Counted from the first letter of the stretch, positions 1-13,590 are shown. The stretch: DNA of 64,000 bases from Taenia hydatigena (GCA_036345935.2 JADWOT020000006.1:2977493-3041492); one strand, 5' to 3'. Program-made: numbers and translations. Notes: a model not told the origin generated them from the letters alone.

Positions 1-1272
1 GAGCGTTGTTTGTCCACTCGAATAACTTCGTGATGTACCATGAAGTGCATTCGCTAATGCTTTTTTGATTATTCCTTCTGATCACGTTTTTGAAGTAAGG
101 TTAAGCCCTTATTTTAGATTTACAGCTTTTAAGTTCCCTTATTCTTGAGGTTTATTTTCATTTAATGGCTAACTTCCATTTGTTTCAGTGCAATTCAGAC
201 TGTTAGACCGTTATTAACATGCTTCATAAGCAAACTTTTGGAATTGGAATCTGCTTTTTATATTAACGTGCTTCTTCACACATTGCTCCCTTTCAATTTT
301 CCTTCATTCTTTGTTTACTTGTTTGTCTATATTAAAATATTTGCATGGTTTACATACATTCTGCTGCCTTTATTTTGGAAAAAATCATAGTACTGTGTGG
401 TTTAATGAATCTCTGTGACTCCTCTGTGAATGAGGTATTTAGTTACTCTGTATTCTCGGAATCTTCTGCCCTAATTTGTTTACCTGCGAGATGCAGGAGT
501 CCACCAAACTGCTCCTCTGCATTGTTGTACTTTGCTTATTTAGACTTTTGCTTTGGCAACTTTTTTCCCGCTAAACATTACTAACCTTTCTTTAGATGAT
601 TAATTACTCTTGGACTCCTGGTTCTCGACTCTAGGCATTCCATTAAGCCTACGCGTGACGAATGACCGTTTGTAGGTCCGTTAAAATAACACTTTCCATA
701 TCACTGAGTTGGTTAAGTTTCATCACTTTGTTAGAATAAGAAGGATTACATACATAACACAGTGGATGTTCACTCCCTACCTTCATCATCAGCAGACTGC
801 TACTAATTTCAATCATCCTAGTCTCTTCGGCCCTTGCACTGTGAGTGTAGGCAATTCTGCCTTTACCTCTTCTTCCTTTTTACCACCTCTGCTATGAAAG
901 GGCTGGGTGATTTTAGACACCCTTACTACAATCACACAGAGGATATGCGGTGGCGAAACCGGAACAGTTGGACGAGAATATCTAGGTGTCCAGAGACCGA
1001 CCTCGCTCGTCCACAACCAGGCTTAAAGTGTCCTCCCACCTCTCACCTACCAGATCACTTCTAGACAACGTAAGTATTACAGTGAGTCTACAAATGTGCG
1101 TTGCTTCAACAACGATGTAGTTGATTGAGTACAAACGAGTGACACACCGATTATCTCATTTGTGTCGGTTGGGGGCACCAACTCCTCCCACTTAGTGCAG
1201 ATTAAATCCAATCACCTGTCGCTCCCTCCCTTTCCGACCTGCCCCATCGACGCATGCTTTCCTTTCTTTCAG

Positions 1273-1719
1273 CATGGTCAGCATCCCCAAGGCCTTTGTG
1301 GCGTGTGATGCGTACGGCATTCCAAGGCCACTCTCTCGTTTCGTTCTGCCATTTGCCGCAACCATGAAGAGTGACGCGTCAGCCGTTTTCATTACCGCCT
1401 CTTGTTTGTTTGTCGCTCAACAGCAGAACGTTGAACTTGACGCCGCCAAGGTTGTCGTTGTTGTGTAGGTTGCTCCACTTCTGCCTGTCCGTCTGCTCAG
1501 CTGTCTGGCTCTCTGTCCGTCTGTTGTCTGCGCGTACTTTTATTGGCGCCTATCGTTCTCGTGTACGCGTGTCTCCTTTTGCAGAATTCTCACTGTCGCC
1601 TACGTGACAGCTCTGCCCAACATTCCAAGTGCCAGTGTGGTTGCAGTCATTACCATTCTGGAGTCGATTGGTGTGAACGCGGAACCAGTATCTCTTCTCT
1701 ATGCTGTTGAGTGGATCAA
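1273..1719 (+). pseudogene. Orphan SLC1 exons 8-9, unit A
   Basis: Two exons homologous to exons 8 and 9 of the neighbouring transporter genes, at 1273-1464 (192 nt) and 1585-1719 (135 nt), exactly the family exon lengths. Acceptors (TTTCAG, TTTGCAG), donors (GTAGGT, GTAGGC) and phases are kept and both frames are open. The first carries KSDAS again; the second has LPNIPSAS and ends YAVEWIK. No exons 1-7 are found upstream within the repeat unit. A possible degenerate exon 10 follows an acceptor near 1782 (TGTCAGGGTAGTG) but has lost the Asp-Arg-Leu-Arg codons. Most likely a 5'-truncated paralogue. Use as alternative 3' exons of an upstream gene copy cannot be excluded because the window starts here. 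Confidence 0.7.
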
Positions 1720-3020
1720 GTAGGCCCTTCCACATTCTGGTCAAATTATCTTACCTGTGAACCCACCATTGTGCTTTGGAACTAGTGTCAGGGTAGTGCG
1801 TTGCTTCACTCCAGCCGTGTCGTCAATGCTTATAAACTGGACGATGTGTATGTAAGTTGCCTGGATCCGGGTGAGTCATTGAACGAATCATCAATAGGTA
1901 AAGTCTGAAGTACCGGTGCTTCTTTTGCCGACACAATGAGTTACCAATGTGGATAGGGCCATTGTGCGCGTTCTTGGCGATGGCAGAATGGCGACTCCTT
2001 GTGTGTGAATTTGCCTATCAGTGGTTTTAGTTACGTGTACTTGCTGCAACCTATTGATCTTAGTTAGCCTTCAGGAAACTCCCAACCTACTTCTCTGTTT
2101 GATGTGGGCCAGTGGGGCTCGACTGTAGATGGCACCTGTGATCTCTGTCACGGCCAACATGACGATACAAGTGGTGTACCGTAATTTTAGCCAACACACT
2201 TTCAAAGACAAGAGTTATCGGCAACGGGACACAGTTCACTTCGGGGTAGTTCCGTCACTTGAGCTGTCAACATGGCGTCTGTGCATACGCAAATGTACAC
2301 ACTGGTTCACGCCAAGAACCGCAGTTCACCTGTCTTTTGTTAGAGAAGACATCTACACGGTGGTACGAGGAGTTAGTCAGTTATGAGTGCTATGCCATGT
2401 GGAGTCGCTGACCGCTTAGTGCACTTGTAGGTGCTCAAATTCAAGTTTAACGCCGACTTACCTCTACACTGCCAAATCACGCCATCGGTTGCAATAACTC
2501 TGCATCATAGCACGGGTGTTTAAATTGACTCCGAGATTTGATAGCCAACAGGGAAATATTAGTGCATTAAAGTACACACAAATCTCATCGAAACTAATCA
2601 ATCCAAATTGGATCCCAATTGATTTGCTAGTGCCGACACTTGTCAATTCGTTAGCCTCACACTTGTTGCATGTTGTGCTTGATTTTCAACGTGCGCCGTC
2701 ATCTGTTTTACAGATGATAAAAGGCATCCCGGTTGCATGGAGATGAAGAATAATGTCAAGTCACCAATCGAAGGGGAGTAGAGGGAGACGGTTTGAGGGT
2801 GTCAGGTTGCGCGCCATTCATTCCTTTTGGTGGTGGTTGCACGTGTTCACTGAGTGAGGCGCCCCAGTACACGCTCGTACTACCATTGGGCAAGTAATTA
2901 ATCGTGTGCCAAGAGCTAAGCCTCCTAAGGTCACTACACTGAACCAGACGTGTATTTATGCACCAAATTTTGCACCCAGTCTGCATTATCGTGTGAAGGA
3001 GGAGAAGAAGAGGTGAAAGG
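1720..3020. other. Non-coding spacer upstream of gene A
   Basis: No supported exon apart from the possible degenerate exon 10 near 1782. It presumably holds the promoter and 5' UTR of gene A; no TATA box or trans-splice acceptor can be assigned with confidence. The equivalent stretch for gene B is 9234-10534. Confidence 0.5.
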
Positions 3021-6000
3021 ATGGGGAATTCAAAGTTGTCTGCTGAAGAGCCACTTTCTACTAGCGACGAAACTATGGTGACAGAGAAGAAGAGGAAGGG
3101 TTTCGTTGGATGTCTCATCAACAATTGGTTCATGATCACCACCATTCTCGGTGTTATCATCGGTTTCGGTGTCGGATTCGGCATTCAAAAGGTTGGCTTG
3201 AGTGAAACTGGCAAAACATGGCTTGGTGAGTCAAGCCTTCTCAACGTACTCTATCCATCTCCCCACTTCCCATTCCACCGTCCTCGACAACATCATTGTT
3301 AGAAACATTAACTCTGCTGATCTGAGTAGCACCACGTTACGTCACATTACCTACCATTGGCGTTGAATAATGTACGTGCGAATCCCATCTTCTGTTTCAG
3401 CGATGCCTGGCATCATCTACATTCGGATACTAAAGCTGACCATTCTTCCTATGATTTCGGCCAACATCATCAACGGTAAGCACAACACACTGGTCAACTG
3501 CTCACCTACGGTCCACACGACAACTCCTACTCACTGTCTTCCCACTTGTGATTCCTTCAGTCATGGCTAACCTCAATCCGAAGGAGAACGGCAAGGTCAG
3601 TGGTATTGCCCTCGGCTTCATTCTCACCTTCAACCTTCTCAGTCCACTTATTGGAGTTGCTTTTTCGTACATCATCAATCCAGGTAGGTCTCACTTTCCA
3701 AACCTCACATACTCGATTGCACTACTACATGGTCATTCTGGCTCAATGTTCCATTTTATTGTGCCTCAAAACAGGCAAGATGATAAATCAAAAACCAGGA
3801 CCCGAACCAGCTCCATCGAATAATCTGACGGATTCAGGAAACCAAATCTCCTACATCTTCAGAGATCTTTTTTTGTAAGTTGCCCTCACCTCCAAACACA
3901 CTCAATGTAGCATGTGCTCACCCTCGTCAACTGTCGATTGACCTAGAAGTGGTGGTGTTGGTGGTGGTTTGGCTAATGTAAACTTGGCTTTTAGAAACAT
4001 CTTTCCCGACAACATTATCGGTGTGACGATAAGTCAGGCAGGCACTGACTTTAATAAGCCACAAAACAACAGCAAAGGCGAAATTACCTACCCCTCAATA
4101 ACTATGGATGGAACAAACATGATCGGTAAGCGAGGATGCCATCTATTAAAATTGGCCTTTCCCTCTCCCTCTTATCGTTGCTCCGTTTTGCCCCCTGGTC
4201 TGAGTCGATAAACGCAAATGCAATGTCACGTCGAGAGCCTCGCACACATCACTTAGCTGTGTCACAAGCATTTTCTGTGTTATGAACTCTGTCGTCAAGT
4301 TCTATGGAATGGACAAATATCGCTGCAGGCATGTTTATCGCTTAATGATGCGCACCCAACTACTGAGTCATTCGACAGTCTTAGTCAGGCGTAGTCGGAC
4401 CGTCGATTGACTCCTCTGTACCTTGAGTGATTATCGAACCACGTCTAGTCCGTCTGTGTGTGAATGCGACCAATAAGGAGGCGGCGAGCGAGTGTGCGAT
4501 GTCGAGGCAAAGGCGGAACGGGAATGAATTTAGGGTTGTCAACACCTCCACCATAGTGTCAGCACAAAAGCACAGTCAATCTACAAGATGGCAGGCCTCA
4601 TTTTACACCATGAACGAATAGTGCCATTGCATCACACCACTACCACCTCCACCTTCCTAGGTGTCCTCTTCTGTTCTCTCACCTTCGGTATCGCTGCAAA
4701 CGCCGCGAAGGAGAGAGGTGAACCCTTCAAGAAATTCTTCGGATCTCTCGGTGAAATCGTAATGCTGTTGATGCAGAAGTTCCTTCTGTAAGTCGCATTT
4801 CACCATACCTCCTTCAGCAGACCTCATTGCACGAGGCATGTAGCATGAGGCATGAGTCATAGGAGAGCGCTTGTCTGGTAGAGAGCTAGGCGTCTTGTCC
4901 CCTCGACGAGGAGGAGCCTGTGTGGCAGGTGCTAATGTTGTGGTGATTCTTGCAGCCCAAATCAGTGCATATTTGCATTTTGCTCGAATGCAAATCAACT
5001 TTGTCAAATGTGGAATTGTGTGGCATGAGAGCTATCAAATGTGCTAGTGAAGGAGTGGTGAGATTGGAAGGGTGAGGTTTGAAGTGACGACTGTTTTACC
5101 CCACAGGGTAACGCCAGTGGGAGTGATGTTTATGGTGATGAGCTCGATTGCGGAGGTGGAAGACATCACCAACACCTTCATCTCTCTCGGTTTCTTCGTC
5201 CTCCTCAACGTTGTGGGTCAAATCACCCACCTCATATTCCTGATCCTCAGTCTTGTTGTGTTGTGCAAGAATCCCTTCAACATTCTCAAATACTCCTTCC
5301 CAAGCTACTTCATTGCATTTGCCACAACAAGCGGGTGATTTAATTTTTGCATTGGAATGTATCCTTCATTGAATTGGGTCATAACTTGTTATTTTGTCAT
5401 GTGCTTCCATCCGACAGTGTGGTGTGCCTACCGAAGGCTTTCATTGCTTGTGACAAATACGGCATTCCTCAACGCATCTCGCGGTTCGTGCTGCCGTTTG
5501 CTGGAACTATGAAGAGTGATGCGTCGGCCATCTTCATTGCGGCCTCGTGTTTGTTCGTTGCTCAACAAGCGCACGAAGAGCTTGATGTTGGCAAAGTTGT
5601 CATCGTGATGTGAGTCTCAGCACAACGACTTTGCAATGGGTATCATGTTGCGCGTACCGCTTAACCGTCGACCCATGTGTGGCTTTTGTGGTCTTTCAGC
5701 ATTCTGTCCTTCGCATACGTGACAGCGTTGCCCAACATTCCGAGTGCCAGTGTGGTGGCTGTGGTGACAATTTTGGGATCCATTGGTGTGGATGAGAAGG
5801 GTGCATCGCTACTCTATGCTGTTGAGTTTATCAAGTATGTTTTCATTCTGCCATTTTCCTCTCTGGAGTAGGATTTTAGTTACAGAAGATCAAACATTTT
5901 TTTTGTTTCTTCTATGTTTGCCATAGTGATCGACTGAGGTCGGGTAACATTGCGCTTTCCCACCTATACTGTACTGCGTTTACTTACCACGCAACGGAGA

Positions 6001-6074
6001 AGGATGTGGTCAAGGAAGAAGGTGTTGATGATCTGGAATATTATGAATGGGGCGAGGAATCGCATAATTTTTAA
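3021..6074 (+). CDS. SLC1 / EAAT-like transporter, copy A (10 exons, 487 aa)
   Basis: Membrane protein of the SLC1 family (glutamate and neutral amino acid transporters). Exons by frame and GT-AG sites: 3021-3225, 3401-3475, 3561-3683, 3775-3874, 3995-4125, 4661-4787, 5107-5334, 5418-5609, 5700-5834, 5927-6074; total 1464 nt, in frame. Seen: TM1 near residues 36-56, the family block LPMISANII in exon 2, and RFVLP ahead of TM7. The TM7 motif, NMDGT in the family, reads KSDAS (362-366). The glutamate used for proton/potassium coupling is Ile370. The HP2 tip reads LPNIPSAS (404-411). TM8 keeps Asp440 and Arg443, which in the family bind substrate amino and carboxylate groups, but the following Na1-site Asn and Asp are Ile447 and His451. 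The acidic C-tail ends in HNF. Length is near the usual 500-570 aa. Transport activity and substrate are unknown; a non-coupled carrier, channel or sensor is possible. Confidence 0.9.
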
Positions 6075-8786
6075 TGAAATTTTTAAAATAGGCTTTTTTG
6101 CGAGTTTGTTTTTTTCTCCCTCATGTCGCACTCATGATTAATTGATTCGATGAGGCAAGTTGTATTTATTTACCACTTTCTAATAAACTCTTTTAATGCA
6201 CACTTGGCTTCTTTGCGTGCCGCTATTAGCAGGGCAATGCCCTGTCGGTCGACAGTTCTTATGAGGTGACAATGGGAAGGTAAAGTGTTGATTGTCATCA
6301 AAGTACAGGCCATCTACAGCCATCTGCACTCATTGCCTTTAGGCATCTCGCCTTTTTCCATGTCCCTCCCTCCATTCAGTGGCAGTATTCAAATTGTCGT
6401 GAGGTATTCTGTAGCATGGAAGATTAGGCCGTGTGAATTGATGTTAGTAGTTCTCCTTTTGTGTTGAACCAGTAGGTGAGTCTAATGAATTGAACAAATG
6501 GCAAGAATGAGCGGTCTCGTGATGGCAATGTCCTCAATGGGTGTGCGCGAGGAGGCAATACTCGTCTGCAGAAGTGCGTGTCCTTTGTTTCCCACCTATT
6601 CATCTGGTTGTGATTCCGCGTTCCCGTGTTTCGCTTTTGTCAGTTGCTGTTGCCTTTAGCTCGTTTTATTCGTGCATATGGGAAGGATTTGTGCTTAGGG
6701 TGAAACGCTTTACTCCTCCTAGAATTCTGGAGGCATTACTGTTGTGTTGTTGTCAAGACAACAAATAACATTATATGTCGTTTTTAGGTTATTAGGCTGT
6801 TTTTATCCATTGGAATGCGTCAGTGGCATCTTAGCTCTCCCCACAGTACATTTCTTGCACCATTGATAGACCTACATTTATGAGATTATGCCCAGGATCT
6901 CGATGTTGCAGACTAGTGTTAATACATGCACTTCATGAGGGGACGATGCAAAGCCACCCTCACAAAGTAGTCAGTAGAGTTGGTGGTGACATTCCTCAAT
7001 TGGTGCTCCTCTACTGTGCTTCACCTGAAGTACTGTCCTATGTACACGTTGATGGATGGTCTTTAAACATCACGTCATTCCTCAAGGCGACCACATCATC
7101 GAATGATATTTGGCACGGAGTTCGAGCCCATTAATCCATCGACGTGCTATTTAAAATGGCCAAGAGAAGACATGACACCTTTCCTCCTGCCTCCCTTTCC
7201 CCACTACACCACTACACAACGTCTGTACTGCGTAAAGTAGGCAAAGGTTCTATAACATCGACATCTTTTAATGCCATAGTTGACAGCATCACTAAAAAGT
7301 TGTTACACACGAGGTAACATAAAATCAGCGGGTATAATATTTGCCTATACTGCAGTAAGATTTTGTGCTGAATATGCTGCCTTTTTTGCTAAAAAAATTT
7401 ATTGAGCGTTCTTTGTGGTTGCAGGTTTGTGCTAATCTCTTTTCATTTTGGTAAAGGGAGCAACACATCCACCATCGCAGTCAAGGCACATAATTACTAA
7501 TGCGAGAATGTTGGAGCGTTGTTTGTCCACTCGAATAACTTCGTGATGTACCATGAAGTGCATTCGCTAATGCTTTTTTGATTATTCCTTCTGATCACGT
7601 TTTTGAAGTAAGGTTAAGCCCTTATTTTAGATTTACAGCTTTTAAGTTCCCTTATTCTTGAGGTTTAGTTTCATTTAATGGCTAACTTCCATTTGTTTCA
7701 GTGCAATTCAGACTGTTAGACCGTTATTAACATGCTTCATAAGCAAACTTTTGGAATTGGAATCTGCTTTTTATATTAACGTGCTTCTTCACACATTGCT
7801 CCCTTTCAATTTTCCTTCATTCTTTGTTTACTTCTTTGTCTATATTAAAATATTTGCATTGTCTACATAAATTCTGTTGGCTTTACTTCGATAAAACATC
7901 ATAGTACTGTGTGGTTTAATGAATCTCTGTGACTCCTCTGTGAATGAGGTATTTAGTTACTCTGTATTCTCGGAATCTTCTGCCCTAATTTGTTTACCTG
8001 CGAGATGCAGGAGTCCACCAAACTGCTCCTCTGCATTGTTGTACTTTGCTTATTTAGACTTTTGCTTTGGCAACTTTGTTCCCGCTAAACATTACTAACC
8101 TTTCTTTAGATGATTAATTACTCTTGGACTCCTGGTTCTCGACTCTAGGCATTCCATTAAGCCTACGCGTGACGAATGACCGTTTGTAGGTCCGTTAAAA
8201 TAACACTTTCCATATCACTGAGTTGGTTAAGTTTCATCACTTTGTTAGAATAAGAAGGATTACATACATAACACAGTGGATGGTCACTCCCTACCTTCAT
8301 CATCAGCAGACTGCTACTAATTTCAATCATCCTAGTCTCTTCGGCCCTTGCACTGTGAGTGTAGGCAATTCTGCCTTTACCTCTTCTTCCTTTTTACCAC
8401 CTCTGCTATGAAAGGGCTGGGTGATTTTAGACACCCTTACTACAATCACACAGAGGATATACGGTGGCGAAACCGGAACAGTTGGACGAGAATATCTAGG
8501 TGTCCAGAGACCGACCTCGCTCGTCCACAACCAGGCTTAAAGTGTCCTCCCACCTCTCACCTACCAGATCACTTCTAGACAACGTAAGTATTACAGTGAG
8601 TCTACAAATGTGCGTTGCTTCAACAACGATGTAGTTGATTGAGTACAAACGAGTGACACACCGATTATCTCATTTGTGTCGGTTGGGGGCACCAACTCCT
8701 CCCACTTAGTGCAGATTAAATCCAATCACCTGTCGCTCCCTCCCTTTCCGACCTGCCCCATCGACGCATGCTTTCCTTTCTTTCAG
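6075..8786. other. Non-coding spacer between gene A and the unit B orphan exons
   Basis: Contains the 3' flank of gene A and the unit junction at 7513/7514. The short open frames here have no recognisable family. The matching left part of unit A is 1-1272, also without coding sequence I can support. Confidence 0.5.
6182..6187 (+). terminator. Poly(A) signal AATAAA, gene A
   Basis: Canonical AATAAA about 108 nt after the stop codon of gene A. Confidence 0.6.
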
Positions 8787-9233
8787 CATGGTCAGCATCC
8801 CCAAGGCCTTTGTGGCGTGTGATGCGTACGGCATTCCAAGGCCACTCTCTCGTTTCGTTCTGCCATTTGCCGCAACCATGAAGAGTGACGCGTCAGCCGT
8901 TTTCATTACCGCCTCTTGTTTGTTTGTCGCTCAACAGCAGAACGTTGAACTTGACGCCGCCAAGGTTGTCGTTGTTGTGTAGGTTGCTCCACTTCTGCCT
9001 GTCCGTCTGCTCAGCTGTCTGGCTCTCTGTCCGTCTGTTGTCTGCGCGTACTTTTATTGGCGCCTATCGTTCTCGTGTACGCGTGTCTCCTTTTGCAGAA
9101 TTCTCACTGTCGCCTACGTGACAGCTCTGCCCAACATTCCAAGTGCCAGTGTGGTTGCAGTCATTACCATTCTGGAGTCGATTGGTGTGAACGCGGAACC
9201 AGTATCTCTTCTCTATGCTGTTGAGTGGATCAA
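8787..9233 (+). pseudogene. Orphan SLC1 exons 8-9, unit B
   Basis: Copy of the orphan exon pair in the second repeat unit, at 8787-8978 and 9099-9233, with the same sequence, lengths and splice sites as in unit A. It lies about 2.7 kb downstream of gene A and 1.3 kb upstream of gene B. Because the whole surrounding unit was recently duplicated, its intactness relative to unit A says nothing about selection. Its intactness relative to the older copy C is more informative: no stop or indel has accumulated in 327 coding nt. Confidence 0.7.
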
Positions 9234-10534
9234 GTAGGCCCTTCCACATTCTGGTCAAATTATCTTACCTGTGAACCCACTATTGTGCTTTGGAACTAGT
9301 GTCAGGGTAGTGCGTTGCTTCACTCGAGCCGTGTCGTCAATGCTTATAAACTGGACGATATGTATGCAAGTTGCCTGGATCCGTGTGAGTCATTGAACGA
9401 ATCATCAATAGGTAAAGTCTGAAGTACCGGTGCTTCTTTTGCCGACACAATGAGTTACCAATGTGGATAGGGTCATTGTGCGCGTTCTTGGCGATGGCAG
9501 AATGGCGACTCCTTGTGTGTGAATTTGCCTATCAGTGGTTTTAGTTACGTGTACTTGCTGCAACCTATTGATCTTAGTTAGCCTTCAGGAAACTCCCAAC
9601 CTACTTCTCTGTTTGATGTGGGCCAGTCGGGCTCAACTGTAGATGGCACCTGTGATCTCTGTCACGGCCAGCATGACGATACAAGTGGTGTACCGTAATT
9701 TTAGCCAACACACTTTCAAAGACAAGAGTTATCGGCAACGGGACACAGTTCACTTCGGGGTAGTTCCGTCACTTGAGCTGTCAACATGGCGTCTGTGCAT
9801 ACGCAAATGTACACACTGGTTCACGCCAAGAACCGCAGTTCACCTGTCTTTTGTTAGAGAAGACATCTACACGGTGGTACGAGGAGTTAGTCAGTTATGA
9901 GTGCTATGCCATGTGGAGTCGCTGACCGCTTAGTGCACTTGTAGGTGCTCAAATTCAAGTTTAACGCCGACTTACCTCTACACTGCCAAATCACGCCATC
10001 GGTTGCAATAACTCTGCATCATAGCACGGGTGTTTAAATTGACTCCGAGATTTGATAGCCAACAGGGAAATATTAGTGCATTAAAGTACACACAAATCTC
10101 ATCGAAACTAATCAATCCAAATTGGATCCCAATTGATTTGCTAGTGCCGACACTTGTCAATTCGTTAGCCTCACACTTGTTGCATGTTGTGCTTGATTTT
10201 CAACGTGCGCCGTCATCTGTTTTACAGATGATAAAAGGCATCCCGGTTGCATGGAGATGAAGAATAATGTCAAGTCACCAATCGAAGGGGAGTAGAGGGA
10301 GACGGTTTGAGGGTGTCAGGTTGCGCGCCATTCATTCCTTTTGGTGGTGGTTGCACGTGTTCACTGAGTGAGGCGCCCCAGTACACGCTCGTACTACCAT
10401 TGGGCAAGTAATTAATCGTGTGCCAAGAGCTAAGCCTCCTAAGGTCACTACACTGAACCAGACGTGTATTTATGCACCAAATTTTGCACCCAGTCTGCAT
10501 TATCGTGTGAAGGAGGAGAAGAAGAGGTGAAAGG

Positions 10535-13500
10535 ATGGGGAATTCAAAGTTGTCTGCTGAAGAGCCACTTTCTACTAGCGACGAAACTATGGTGACAGAG
10601 AAGAAGAGGAAGGGTTTCGTTGGATGTCTCATCAACAATTGGTTCATGATCACCACCATTCTCGGTGTTATCATCGGTTTCGGTGTCGGATTCGGCATTC
10701 AAAAGGTTGGCTTGAGTGAAACTGGCAAAACATGGCTTGGTGAGTCAAGCCTTCTCAACGTACTCTATCCATCTCCCCACTTCCCATTCCACCGTCCTCG
10801 ACAACATCATTGTTAGAAACATTAACTCTGCTGATCTGAGTAGCACCACGTTACGTCACATTACCTACCATTGGCGTTGAATAATGTACGTGCGAATCCC
10901 ATCTTCTGTTTCAGCGATGCCTGGCATCATCTACATTCGGATACTAAAGCTGACCATTCTTCCTATGATTTCGGCCAACATCATCAACGGTAAGCACAAC
11001 ACACTGGTCAACTGCTCACCTACGGTCCACACGACAACTCCTACTCACTGTCTTCCCACTTGTGATTCCTTCAGTCATGGCTAACCTCAATCCGAAGGAG
11101 AACGGCAAGGTCAGTGGTATTGCCCTCGGCTTCATTCTCACCTTCAACCTTCTCAGTCCACTTATTGGAGTTGCTTTTTCGTACATCATCAATCCAGGTA
11201 GGTCTCACTTTCCAAACCTCACATACTCGATTGCACTACTACATGGTCATTCTGGCTCAATGTTCCATTTTATTGTGCCTCAAAACAGGCAAGATGATAA
11301 ATCAAAAACCAGGACCCGAACCAGCTCCATCGAATAATCTGACGGATTCAGGAAACCAAATCTCCTACATCTTCAGAGATCTTTTTTTGTAAGTTGCCCT
11401 CACCTCCAAACACACTCAATGTAGCATGTGCTCACCCTCGTCAACTGTCGATTGACCTAGAAGTGGTGGTGTTGGTGGTGGTTTGGCTAATGTAAACTTG
11501 GCTTTTAGAAACATCTTTCCCGACAACATTATCGGTGTGACGATAAGTCAGGCAGGCACTGACTTTAATAAGCCACAAAACAACAGCAAAGGCGAAATTA
11601 CCTACCCCTCAATAACTATGGATGGAACAAACATGATCGGTAAGCGAGGATGCCATCTATTAAAATTGGCCTTTCCCTCTCCCTCTTATCGTTGCTCCGT
11701 TTTGCCCCCTGGTCTGAGTCGATAAACGCAAATGCAATGTCACGTCGAGAGCCTCGCACACATCACTTAGCTGTGTCACAAACATTTTCTGTGTTATGAA
11801 CTCTGTCGTCAAGTTCTATGGAATGGACAAATATCGCTGCAGGCATGTTTATCGCTTAATGATGCGCACCCAACTACTGAGTCATTCGACAGTCTTAGTC
11901 AGGCGTAGTCGGACCGTCGATTGACTCCTCTGTACCTTGAGTGATTATCGAACCACGTCTAGTCCGTCTGTGTGTGAATGCGACCAATAAGGAGGCGGCG
12001 AGCGAGTGTGCGATGTCGAGGCAAAGGCGGAACGGGAATGAATTTAGGGTTGTCAACACCTCCACCATAGTGTCAGCACAAAAGCACAGTCAATCTACAA
12101 GATGGCAGGCCTCATTTTACACCATGAACGAATAGTGCCATTGCATCACACCACTACCACCTCCACCTTCCTAGGTGTCCTCTTCTGTTCTCTCACCTTC
12201 GGTATCGCTGCAAACGCCGCGAAGGAGAGAGGTGAACCCTTCAAGAAATTCTTCGGATCTCTCGGTGAAATCGTAATGCTGTTGATGCAGAAGTTCCTTC
12301 TGTAAGTCGCATTTCACCATACCTCCTTCAGCAGACCTCATTGCACGAGGCATGTAGCATGAGGCATGAGTCATAGGAGAGCGCTTGTCTGGTAGAGAGC
12401 TAGGCGTCTTGTCCCCTCGACGAGGAGGAGCCTGTGTGGCAGGTGCTAATGTTGTGGTGATTCTTGCAGCCCAAATCAGTGCATATTTGCATTTTGCTCG
12501 AATGCAAATCAACTTTGTCAAATGTGGAATTGTGTGGCATGAGAGCTATCAAATGTGCTAGTGAAGGAGTGGTGAGATTGGAAGGGTGAGGTTTGAAGTG
12601 ACGACTGTTTTACCCCACAGGGTAACGCCAGTGGGAGTGATGTTTATGGTGATGAGCTCGATTGCGGAGGTGGAAGACATCACCAACACCTTCATCTCTC
12701 TCGGTTTCTTCGTCCTCCTCAACGTTGTGGGTCAAATCACCCACCTCATATTCCTGATCCTCAGTCTTGTTGTGTTGTGCAAGAATCCCTTCAACATTCT
12801 CAAATACTCCTTCCCAAGCTACTTCATTGCATTTGCCACAACAAGCGCGTGAGTTAATTTTTGCAATGGGATGTATCCCTCATTGAATTGGGTCATAACT
12901 TGTTATTTTGTCATGTGCTTCCATCCGACAGTGTGGTGTGCCTACCGAAGGCTTTCATTGCTTGTGACAAATACGGCATTCCTCAACGCATCTCACGGTT
13001 CGTGCTGCCGTTTGCTGGAACTATGAAGAGTGATGCGTCGGCCATCTTCATTGCGGCCTCGTGTTTGTTCGTTGCTCAACAAGCGCACGAAGAGCTTGAT
13101 GTTGGCAAAGTTGTCATCGTGATGTGAGTCTCAGCACAACGACTTTGCAATGGGTATCATGTTGCGCGTACCGCTTAACCGTCGACCCATGTGTGGCTTT
13201 TGTGGTCTTTCAGCATTCTGTCCTTCGCATACGTGACAGCGTTGCCCAACATTCCGAGTGCCAGTGTGGTGGCTGTGGTGACAATTTTGGGATCCATTGG
13301 TGTGGATGAGAAGGGTGCATCTCTGCTCTTTGCCGTTGAGTTTATCAAGTATGTCCTTATTCTCTTTCTTTTCCAAATGTAATTGGTGTTTTTTATTGAT
13401 ATTGGCTTTGTATTTTTTCTGTTTTTTCTTTGTTTATAACAGTGATCGACTCAGGTCGGGTAGTGTTGCGCTTTCCCATATATACTGTACTGCATTTACT

Positions 13501-13590
13501 TACCACGCAACGGAGAAGGATGTGGTCAAGGAAGAAGGTGTTGATGATCTGGAATATTATGAATGGGGCGAGGAATCCCAAAATATGTAA
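10535..13590 (+). CDS. SLC1 / EAAT-like transporter, copy B (10 exons, 487 aa)
   Basis: Near-identical tandem copy of gene A with the same exon plan: 10535-10739, 10915-10989, 11075-11197, 11289-11388, 11509-11639, 12175-12301, 12621-12848, 12932-13123, 13214-13348, 13443-13590 (1464 nt). Exons 1-6 read the same as copy A. Differences cluster at the 3' end: Gly330 becomes Ala, exon 9 has LLFAVEF for LLYAVEF, and exon 10 reads DRLRSGSVALSHIY instead of DRLRSGNIALSHLY, with a tail ending QNM. The last intron cannot be aligned to that of copy A. As in copy A, KSDAS replaces NMDGT and His replaces the Na1-site Asp after the conserved Asp-Arg pair. All frames and splice sites are open, so both copies are probably expressed, but nothing here shows where or when. 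Confidence 0.9.

Larger units (their letters stand above)
1..7513 (+). repeat. Tandem repeat unit A (about 7.51 kb)
   Basis: Position 1 (gagcgttgtttgtccactcg) recurs at 7514, and the two stretches stay collinear with scattered single-base differences and offsets of 7513-7515 up to about 7050. Each unit holds the orphan exon pair and one complete transporter gene. The unit is cut at its left by the window edge, so the array may continue upstream. Confidence 0.95.
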
